The translations under genes and the position numbers were made by a program. Under the pieces are notes generated by a model. It saw only the letters and a list, made by a program, of their open reading frames with translations. It made no database searches and was not told where the DNA came from. From Sepiola atlantica (taxonomy: Eukaryota > Mollusca > Cephalopoda > Sepiida > Sepiolidae), in contig OY744519.1 of NCBI GenBank assembly GCA_963556195.1, forward strand, positions 221,708,491-221,772,490: a DNA stretch of 64,000 nt, read 5' to 3'. The first letter of the stretch is position 1. Each line of letters starts with the position of its first letter. Below are positions 51,828 to 63,000 of this stretch, one piece after another.

Positions 51828-54291
51828 TTAGCGCGTTTTAAAGTTGATAACGCTTTTGTTTATAACTTCCAGATTTATTCGAATTGTGCAACGAAACTTT
51901 GCAGACAGTCGAAAATAGGCCTTTTCTACTGAAGTACCAAGTTTCAGAAGTGCAGCTCTTGTACTGCCGGAGATATGTCGATACAAACTGAATACGCAAA
52001 ATTTCAACAAAATTTAGCGCGTTTTAAAGTTGATATCGCTTTTTTGTATAACTTCTACATTTATTCGAATTGTGCAACGAAACTTTGCAGACAGTCGCGG
52101 AGACATATGTTCTACTGCAGTACCAAGTTTCAGAAGTGCAGCTCTTGTACTGCTGGAGATATGTCGATACAAACTGAATACGCAAAACATCAACAAAATT
52201 TAGCGCGTTTTAAAGTTGATATCGCTTTTGTTTATAACTTTCACATTTATTCGAATTGTGCAACGAAACTTTGCAGACAGTCGCTGATAGGCCTTTTCTA
52301 CTGAAGTACTAAGTTTCAGAAGTGCAGCTCTTGTACTGCTGGAGATATGTCGATACAAACTGAATACGCAAAACATCAACAAAATTTAGCGCGTTTTAAA
52401 GTTGATATCGCTTTTGTTTATAACTTCCACATTTATTCGAATTGTGCAACGAAACTTTGCAGACAGTCGCGGAGACACATGTTCTACTAAAGTACCAAGT
52501 TTCAGAAGTGCAGCCTTTGTACTGCAGGAGATATGTCGATACAAACTGAATACGCAAAACATCAACAAAATTTAGCGCGTTTTAAAGTTGATATCGCTTT
52601 TGTTTATAACTTCCACATTTATTCGAATTGTGCAACGAAACTTTGCAGACAGTCGCGGAGACACATGTTCTACTAAAGTACCAAGTTTCAGAAGTGCAGC
52701 CTTTGTACTGCTGGAGATATGGCGATACAAACTGAATACGCAAAACATCAACAAAATTTAACGCGTTTTAAAGTTGATATCGCTTTTGTTTATAACTTCC
52801 ACATTTATTCGAATTGTGCAACGAAACTTTGCAGACAGTCGCGGATAGGCCTTTACTACTGAAGTACCAAGTTTCAGAAGTGCAGCTCTTGTACTGCCGG
52901 AGATATGTCGATACAAACTGAATACGCAAAACATCAACAAAATTTAGCGCGTTTTAAAGTTGATATCGCTTTTGTTTATAACTTACACATTTATTCGAAT
53001 TGTGCAACAAAACTTTGCAGACAGTCGCGGATAGGCCTTTACTACTGAAGTACCAAGTTTCAGAAGTGCAGCTCTTGTACTGCCGGAGATATGTCGATAC
53101 AAACTGAATACGCAAAACATCAACAAAATTTAGCGCGTTTTAAAGTTGATATCGCTTTTGTTTATAACTTCCACATTTATTCGAATTGTGCAACGAAACT
53201 TTGCAGAGATAAGCGGAGTCACATGTGCTACTGAAGTACCAAGTTTCAGAAGTGCAGCTCTTGTACTGCCAGAGATATGTCGATACAAACTGAATACGCA
53301 AAACATCAAGAAAATTTAGCGCGTTTTAAAGTTGATAACGCTTTTGTTTATAACTTCCACATTTATTCGAATTGTGCCCGAAACTTTGCAGACAGTCGCG
53401 AGGACATATATTCTACTGAAGTACCAAGTTTCAGAAGTGCAGCTCTTGTACTGCCGGAGATATGTCGATACAAACTGAATACGCAAAACTTCAACAAAAT
53501 TTAGCGCGTTTTAAAGTTGATATCGCTTTTGTTTATAACTTCCACATTTATTCGAATTGTGCAACGAAACTTTGCAGACAGTCGCGGAGACATATGATCT
53601 ACTGAAGTACTAACTTTCAGAAGTGCAGCTCTTGTACTGCCGGAGATATGTCGATACAAACTGAATACGCAAAACATCAACAAAATTTAGCGCGTTTTAA
53701 AGTTGATATCGCTTTTGTTTATAACTTCCACATTTATTCGAATTGTGCAACGAAACTTTGCAGACAGTCGCGGATAGGCCTTTACTACTAAAGTACCAAG
53801 TTTCAGAAGTGCAGCTCTTGTACTGCCGGAGATATGTCGATACAAACTGAATACGCAAAACATCAACAAAATTTAGCGCGTTTTAAAGTTGATATCGCTT
53901 TTGTTTATAACTTCCACATTTATTCGAATTGTGCAACGAAACTTTGCAGACAGTCGCGGAGACACATGTTTTACTGAAGTACCAAGTTTCAGATGTGCAG
54001 CTCTTGTACTTCCGGAGATATGTCGATACAAACTGAATACGCAAAACATCAACAAAATTTAGCGCGTTTTAAAGTTGATATCGCTTTTGTTTATAACTTC
54101 CACATTTATTCGAATTGTGCAACGAAACTTTGCAGACAGTCGCGGAGACACATGTTCTACTGAAGTACTAAGTTTCAGAAGTGCAGCTTTTGTACTACCG
54201 GAGATATGTCAGTACAAACTGAATACGCAAAACATCAACAAAATTTAGCGCGTTTTAAAGTTGATATCGCTTTTGTTTATAACTTCCACAT
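51828..54291. repeat. Array IV block R2 (partner of 41592-44055)
   Basis: This is the second copy of block R. A small deletion near 53378 turns GTGCAACGAAAC into GTGCCCGAAAC, and ACATGTTTTACTG replaces ACATGTTCTACTG near 53970. From about 53687 it continues into block S2, linking two different long-range duplications. Confidence 0.83.
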
Positions 54292-55915
54292 TTATTCGAA
54301 TTGTGCAACGAAACTTTGCAGACAGTCGCGGATAGGCCTTTTCTACTGAAGTACCAAGTTTCAGAAGTGCAGCTCTTGTACTGCCGGAGATATGTCGATA
54401 CAAACTGAATACGCAAAACATCAACAAAATTTAGTGCGTTTTAAAGTTGATATCGCTTTTGTTTATAACTTCCACATTTATTCGAATTGTGCAACGAAAC
54501 TTTGCAGACAGTCGCGGAGACACATGTTCTACTGAAGTATCAAGTTTCAGAAGTGCAGCTCTTGTACTGCCGGAGATATGTCGATACAAACTGAATACGC
54601 AAAACATCAACAAAATTTAGCGCGTTTTAAAGTTGATATCGCTTTTGTTTATAACTTCCACATTTATTCGAATTGTGCAACGAAACTTTGCAGACAGTAA
54701 CGGAGACACATGTTCTACTGAAGTACCAAGTTTCAGAAGTGCAGCTCTTGTACTGCCGGAGATATGTCGATACAAACTGAATACGCAAAACATCAACAAA
54801 ATTTAGCGCGTTTTAAAGTTGATATCGCTTTTGTTTATAACTTACACATTTATTCGAATTGTGCAACGAAACTTTGCAGAGATAAGCGGAGTCACATGTG
54901 CTACTAAAGTACCAAGTTTCAGAAGTGCAGCTTTTGTACTGCGGGAGATATGTCGATACAAACTGAATACGCAAAACATCAACAAAATTTAGCGCGTTTT
55001 AAAGTTGATATCGCTTTTGTTTATAACTTCCACATTTATTCGAATTGTGCAACGAAACATTGCAGACAGTCGCGGAGACATATGTTCTAATGCAGTACGA
55101 AGTTTCAGAAGTGCAGCTCTTGTACTGCCGGAGATATGTCGATACAAACTGAATACGCAAAACATTAACAAAATTTAGCGCGTTTTAAAGTTGATATCGC
55201 TTTTGTTTATAACTTCCACATTCATTCGAATTGTGCAACGAAACTTTGCCGACAGTCGCGGATAGGCCTTTTCTACTGACGTACCAAGTTTCAGAAGTGC
55301 AGCTTTGGTACTGCCGGAGATATGTCGATACAAACTGAATACGCAAAACATCAACAAAATTTAGCGCGTTTTAAAGTTGATATCGCTTTTGTTTATAACT
55401 TCCACATTTATTCGAATTGTGCAACGAAACTTTGCAGAGAGTCGCGGATAGGCCTTTTCTACTGAAGTACCAAGTTTCAGAAGTGCAGCTCTTGTACTGC
55501 CGGAGATATGTCGATACAAACTGAATACGCAAAACATCAACAAAATTTAGCGCGTTTTAAAGTTGATACCGCTTTTGTTTATAACTTCTACATTTATTCG
55601 AATTGTGCAACGAAACTATTCAGAGATAAGCGGAGTCACATGTGCTACTGAAGTACCAAGTTTCAGAAGTGCAGCTCTTTTACTGCCGGAGATATGTCGA
55701 TACAAACTGAATACGCAAAACATCAACAAAATTTAACGCGTTTCAAAGTTGATATCGCTTTTGTTTATAACTTCCATATTTATTCGAATTGTGCAACGAA
55801 ACTTTGCAGACAGTCGCGGAGACATATGTTCTACTGAAGTACTAAGTTTCAGAAGTGCAGCTCTTGTACTGCCGGAGATATGTCGATACAAACTGAATAC
55901 GCAAAACATCAACAA
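53687..55915. repeat. Array IV block S2 (partner of 29683-31911)
   Basis: This second copy of block S lies 24 kb to the right of the first. Small differences include GCAGACAGTAACGG at about 54690 and CTATTCAGAGATAAG at about 55617. The marker order is the same. Confidence 0.86.
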
Positions 55916-56662
55916 AATTTAGCGCGTTTTAAAGTTGATATCGCTTTTGTTTATAACTTCCACATTTATTCGAATTGTGCAACGAAACTTTGCAGACAGT
56001 CGCGGAGACACATGTTCTACTGAAGTACCAAGTTTCAGAAGTGCAGCTCTTGTACTGCCGGAGATATGTCGATACAAACTGAATACGCAAAACATCAACA
56101 AAATTTAGCGCGTTTTAAAGTTGATATCGCTTTTGTTTATAACTTCCACATTTATTCGAATTGTGCAACGAAACTTTGCAGAGATAAGCGGAGTCACATG
56201 TGCTACTGAAGTACCAAGTTTCAGAAGTGCAGCTCTTGTACTGCCGGAGATATGTCGATACAAACTGAATACGCAAAACATCAACAAAATTTAGCGCGTT
56301 TTAAAGTTGATATAGCTTTTGTTTATAACTTCCACATTCATTCGAATTGTGCAACGAAACTTTGCAGACAGTCGCGGATAGGCCTTTTCTACTGAAGTAC
56401 CAAGTTTCAGAAGTGCAGCTCTTGTACTGCCGGAGATATGTCGATACAAACTGAATACGCAAAACATCAACAAAATTTAGCGCGTTTTAAAGTTGATATC
56501 GCTTTTGTTTATAACTTCCACATTTATTCGAATTTTGCAACGAAACTTTGCAGACAGTCGCGGAGACACATGTTCTACTGAAGTACCAAGTTTCAGAAGT
56601 GCAGCTCTTGTACTGCCGGAGATATGTCGATACAAACTGAATACGCAAAACATCAACAAAAT

Positions 56663-58147
56663 TTAGCGCGTTTTAAAGTTGATATCGCTTTTGTTTATAA
56701 CTTCCACATTTATTCGAATTGTGCAACGAAACTTTGCAGAGATAAGCGGAGTCACATGTGCTACTGAAGTACCAAGTTTCAGAAGTGCAGCTCTTGTACT
56801 GCCGGAGATATGTCGATACAAACTGAATACGCAAAACATCAACAAAATTTAGCGCGTTTTAAAGTTGATATCGCTTTTGTTTATAACTTCCACATTTATT
56901 CGAATTGTGCAACGAAACTTTGCAGACAGTCCCGCAGACATATGTTCTACTGAAGTACTTACTTTCAGAAGTGCAGCTCTTGTACTGCCGGAGATATGTC
57001 GATACAAACTGAATACGCAAAACATCAACAAAATTTAGCGCGTTTTAAAGTTGATATCGCTTTTGTTTATAATTTCGACATTTATTCGAATTGTGCAACG
57101 AAACTTTGCAGACAGTCGCGGAGACATATGTTCTACATGAGTACCAAGTTTCAGAAGTGCAGCTCTTGTACTGCCGGAGATATGTCGATACAAACTGAAT
57201 ACGCAAAACATCAACAAAATTTAGCGCGTTTTAAAGTTGATATCGCTTTTGTTTATAACTTCCACATTTATTCGAATTGTGCAACGAAACTTTGCAGACA
57301 GTCGCGGAGACACATGTTCTACTGAAGTAATAAGTTTCAGAAGTGCAGCTCTTGTACTGCCGGAGATATGTCGATACAAACTGAATACGCAAAACATCAA
57401 CAAAATTTAGCGCGTTTTAAAGTTGATATCGCTTTTGTTTATAACTTCCACATTTATTCGAATTGTGCAACGAAACTTTGCAGAGATAAGCGGAGTCACA
57501 TGTGCTACTGAAGTACCAAGTTTCAGAAGTGCAGCTCTTGTACTGCCGGAGATATGTCGATACAAACTGAATACGCAAAACATCAACAAAATTTAGCGCG
57601 TTTTAAAGTTGATATCGCTTTTGTTTATAACTTCCACATTTATTCGAATTGTGCAACGAAACTTTGCAGAGATAAGCGGAGTCACATGTGCTACTGAAGT
57701 ACCAAGTTTCAGAAGTGCAGCTCTTGTACTGCCGGAGATATGTCGATACAAACTGAATACGCAAAACATCAACAAAATTTAGCGCGTTTTAAAGTTGATA
57801 TCGCTTTTGTTTATAACTTCCACATTTATTCGAATTGTGCAACGAAACTTTGCAGACAGTCCCGCAGACATATGTTCTACTGAAGTACTTACTTTCAGAA
57901 GTGCAGCTCTTGTACTGCCGGAGATATGTCGATACAAACTGAATACGCAAAACATCAACAAAATTTAGCGCGTTTTAAAGTTGATATCGCTTTTGTTTAT
58001 AATTTCGACATTTATTCGAATTGTGCAACGAAACTTTGCAGACAGTCGCGGAGACATATGTTCTACATGAGTACCAAGTTTCAGAAGTGCAGCTCTTGTA
58101 CTGCCGGAGATATGTCGATACAAACTGAATACGCAAAACATCAACAA
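56663..58147. repeat. 5-unit (930-bp) duplication
   Basis: Units at 56663, 56849 and 57035 match those at 57593, 57779 and 57965, an offset of exactly five 186-bp units. Markers are GTCCCGCAGACATATG, GAAGTACTTACTTTCAG, ATAATTTCGACATTT and TTCTACATGAGTACC. The copies appear identical over the marker-bearing parts, pointing to a very recent event. Confidence 0.88.
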
Positions 58148-59267
58148 AATTTAGCGCGTTTTAAAGTTGATATCGCTTTTGTTTATAACTTCCACATTTA
58201 TTCGAATTGTGCAACGAAACTTTGAAGACAGTCGTGGATAGGCCTTTTCTACTGAAGTAACAAGTTTCAGAAGTGCAGCTCTTGTACTGCCGGAGATATG
58301 TCGATAAAAACTGAATACGCAAAACATCAACAAAATTTAGCGCGTTTTAAAGTTGATATCGCTTTTGTTTATAACTTCCACATTTATTCGAATTGTGCAA
58401 CGAAACTTTGCAAACAGTCGCGGAGACACATGTTCTACTGAAGTATCAAGTTTCAGAAGTGCAGCTCTTGTACTGCCAGAGATATGTCGATACAAACTGA
58501 ATACGCAAAACATCAACAAAATTTAGCGCGTTTTAAAGTTGATATCGCTTTTGTGTATAACTTCGACATTTATTCGATTTGTGCCACGAAACTTTGCAGA
58601 CAGTCGCGCAGACATATGTTCTACTGCAGTACCAAGTTTCAGAAGTGCAGCTCTTGTACTGCCGGAGATATGTCGATACAAACTGAATACGCCAAAACAT
58701 CAACAAAATTTAGCGCGTTTCAAAGTTGATATCGCTTTTGTTTATAACTTCCATATTTATTCGAATTGTGCAACGAAACTTTGCAGACAGTCGCGGATAG
58801 GCCTTTTCTACTGAAGTACCAAGTTTCAGAAGTGCAGCTCTTGTACTGCCGGAGATATGTCGATAAAAACTGAATACGCAAAACATCAACAAAATTTAGC
58901 GCGTTTTAAAGTTGATATCGCTTTTGTTTATAACTTCCACATTTATTCGAATTGTGCAACGAAACTTTGCAGACAGTCGCGGAGACACATGTTCTACTGA
59001 AGTAATAAGTTTCAGAAGTGCAGCTCTTGTACTGCCGGAGATATGTCGATACAAACTGAATACGCAAAACATCAACAAAATTTAGCGCGTTTTAAAGTTG
59101 ATATCGCTTTTGTTTATAACTTCCACATTTATTCGAATTGTGCAACGAAACTTTGCAGAGATAAGCGGAGTCACATGTGCTACTGAAGTACCAAGTTTCA
59201 GAAGTGCAGCTCTTGTACTGCCGGAGATATGTCGATACAAACTGAATACGCAAAACTTCAACAAAAT

Positions 59268-60008
59268 TTAGCGCGTTTTAAAGTTGATATCGCTTTTGTT
59301 TATAACTTCCACATTTATTCGAATTGTGCAACGAAACTTTGCAGACAGTCGCGGAGACATATGTTCTACTGCAGTACATAGTGTCAGAAGTGCAGCTCTT
59401 GTACTGCCGGAGATATATCGATACAAACTGAATACGCAAAACATCAACAAAATTTAGCGCGTTTTAAAGTTGATATCGCTTTTGTTTATAACTTCCACAT
59501 TTATTCGAATTGTGCAACGAAACTTTGATGACAGTCGCGGAGACATATGTTCTACTGCAGTACATAGTGTCAGAAGTGCAGCTCTTGTACTGCCGGAGAT
59601 ATGTCGATACAAACTGAATACGCAAAACATCAACAAAATTTAGCGCGTTTTAAAGTTGATATCGCTTTTGTTTATAACTTCCACATTTATTCGAATTGTG
59701 CAACGAAACTTTGAAGACAGTCGCGGAGACATATGTTCTACTGCAGTACATAGTGTCAGAAGTGCAGCTCTTGTACTGCCGGAGATATGTCGATACAAAC
59801 TGAATACGCAAAACATCAACGAAATTTAGCGCGTTTTAAAGTTGATATCGCTTTTGTTTATAACTTCCACATTTATTCGAATTGTGCAACGAAACTTTGC
59901 AGACAGTCGCGGAAACATATGTTCTACTGCAGTACCAAGTGTCAGAAGTGCAGCTCTTGTACTGCCGGAGATATGTCGATACAAACTGAATACGCAAAAC
60001 ATCAACAA
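59268..60008. repeat. Local amplification of one unit type
   Basis: Three consecutive units carry CTGCAGTACATAGTGTCAG, at about 59369, 59555 and 59741. A fourth carries CTGCAGTACCAAGTGTCAG. This is a run of near-identical single units, unlike the usual alternation of types, and suggests slippage or short unequal exchange. Confidence 0.85.
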
Positions 60009-63000
60009 AATTTAGCGCGTTTTAAAGTTGATATCGCTTTTGTTTATAACTTCCACATTTATTCGAATTGTGCAACGAAACTTTGCAGAGATAAGCGGAG
60101 TCACATGTGCTACTGAAGTACCAAGTTTCAAAAGTGCAGCTTTTGTACTGCGGGAGATATGTCGATACAAACTGAATACGCAAAACATCAACAAAATTTA
60201 ACGCGTTTCAAAGTTGATATCGCTTTTGTTTATAACTTCCATATTTATTCGAATTGTGCAACGAAACTTTGCAGACAGTCGCGGATAGGCCTTTTCTACT
60301 GAAGTACCAAGTTTCAGAAGTGCAGCTCTTGTACTGCCGGAGATATGTCGATACAAACTGAATACGCAAAACATCAACAAAATTTAGCGCGTTTTAAAGT
60401 TGATATCGCTTTTGTTTATAACTTCCACATTTATTCGAATTGTGCAACGAAACTTTGCAGAGATAAGCGGAGTCACATGTGCTACTGAAGTACCAAGTTT
60501 CAGAAGTGCAGCTCTTGTACTGTTGGAGATATGTCGATACAAACTGAATACGCAAAACATCAACAAAATTTAGCGCGTTTTAAAGTTGATATAGCTTTTG
60601 TTTATAACTTCCACATTCATTCGAATTGTGCAACGAAACTTTGCAGACAGTCGCGGATACGCCTTTTCTACTGAAGTACCAAGTTTCAGAAGTGCAGCTC
60701 TCGTACTGCCGGAGATATGTCGATACAAACTGAATACGCAAAACATCAACAAAATTTAGCGCGTTTTAAAGTTGATATCGCTTTTGTTTATAACTTCCAC
60801 ATTTATTCGAATTGTGCAACGAAACTTTGCAAACAGTCGCGGAGACACATGTTCTACTGAAGTATCAAGTTTCAGAAGTGCAGCTCTTGTACTGCCGGAG
60901 ATATGTCGATACAAACTGAATACGCAAAACATCAACAAAATTTAGCGCGTTTTAAAGTTGATATCGCTTTTGTGCATAACTTCGACATTTATTCGAATTG
61001 TGCCACGAAACTTTGCAGACAGTCGCGGACACATACGTTCTACTGCAGTACCAAGTTTCAGAAGTGCAGCTCTTGTACTGCCGGAGATATGTCGATACAA
61101 ACTGAATACGCAAAACATCAACAAAATTTAGCGCGTTTCAAAGTTGATATCGCTTTTGTTTATAACTTCCATATTTATTCGAATTGTGCAACGAAACTTT
61201 GCAGACAGTCGCGGATAGGCCTTTTCTACCGAAGTACCAAGTTTCAGAAGTGCAGCTCTTGTACTGCCGGAGATATGTCGATAAAAACTGAATACGCAAA
61301 ACATCAACAAAATTTAGCGCGTTTTAAAGTTGATATCGCTTTTGTTTATAACTTCTACATTTATTCGAATTGTGCAACGAAACTTTGCAGACAGTCGCGG
61401 AGACACATGTTCTACTGAAGTACGAAGTTTCAGAAGTGCAGCTCTTGTACTGCCGGAGATATGTCGATACAAACTGAATACGCAAAACATCAACAAAAGT
61501 TAGCGCGTTTTAAAGTTGATATCGCTTTTGTTTATAACTTCCACATTCATTCGAATTGTGCAACGAACCCTTGCAGACAGTCGCGGATAGGCCTTTTCTA
61601 CTGAAGTACCAAGTTTCAGAAGTGCAGCTCTTGTACTGCCGGAGATATGTCGATACAAACTGAATACGCAAAACATCAACAAAATTTAGCGCGTTTTAAA
61701 GTTGATATCGCTTTTGTTTATACCTTCCACATTTATTCGAATTGTGCAACGAAACTTTGCAGAGATAAGCGGAGTCACATGTGCTACTGAAGTACCAAGT
61801 TTCAGAAGTGCAGCTCTTGTACTGCCGGAGATATGTCGATACAAACTGAATACGCAAAACATCAACAAAATTTAGCGCGTTTTAAAGTTGATATAGCTTT
61901 TGTTTATAACTTCCACATTCATTCGAATTGTGCAACGAAACTTTGCAGACAGTCGCGGATAGGCCTTTTCTACTGAAGTACCAAGTTTCAGAAGTGCAGC
62001 TCTTGTACTGCCGGAGATATGTCGATACAAACTGAATACGCAAAACTTCAACAAAATTTAGCGCGTTTTAAAGTTGATATCGCTTTTGTATATAACTTCC
62101 ACATTTATTCGAATTGTGCAACGAAACTTTGCAGACAGTCGCGCAGACATATGTTCTACTGAAGTACTTACTTTCAGAAGTGCAGCTCTTGTACTGCCGG
62201 AGATATGTCGATACAAACTGAATACGCAAAACATCAACAAAATTTCGCGCGTTTTAAAGTTGATATCGCTTTTGTTTATAACTTCCACATTTATTCGAAT
62301 TGTGAAACGAAACTTTGCAGACAGTCGCGGAGACACATGTTCTACTGAAGTATCAAGTTTCAGAAGTGCAGCTCTTGTACTGCCGGAGATATGTCGATAC
62401 AAACTGAATACGCAAAACATCAACAAAATTTAGCGCGTTTCAAAGTTGATATCGCTTTTGTTTATAACTTCCACATTTATTCGAATTGTGCAACGAAACT
62501 TTGCAGACAGTCGCGGAGACACATGTTCTACTGAAGTATCAAGTTTCAGAAGTGCAGCTCTTGTACTGCCGGAAATATGTCGATACAAACTGAATACGCA
62601 AAACATCAACAAAATTTAGCGCGTTTTAAAGTTGATATCGCTTTTGTGTATAACTTCGACATTTATTCGAATTGTGCCACGAAACTTTGCAGACAGTCGC
62701 GGAGACATATGTTCTACTGCAGTACCAAGTTGCAGAAGTGCAGCTCTTGTACTGCCGGAGATATGTCGATACAAACTGAATACGCAAAACATCAACAAAA
62801 TTTAGCGCGTTTCAAAGTTGATATCGCTTTTGTTTATAACTTCCATATTTATTCGAATTGTGCAACGAAACTTTGCAGACAGTCGCGGATAGGCCTTTTC
62901 TACTGAAGTACCAAGTTTCAGAAGTGCAGCTCTTGTACTGCCGGAGATATGTCGATACAAACTGAATACGCAAAACATCAACAAAATTTAGCGCGTTTTA

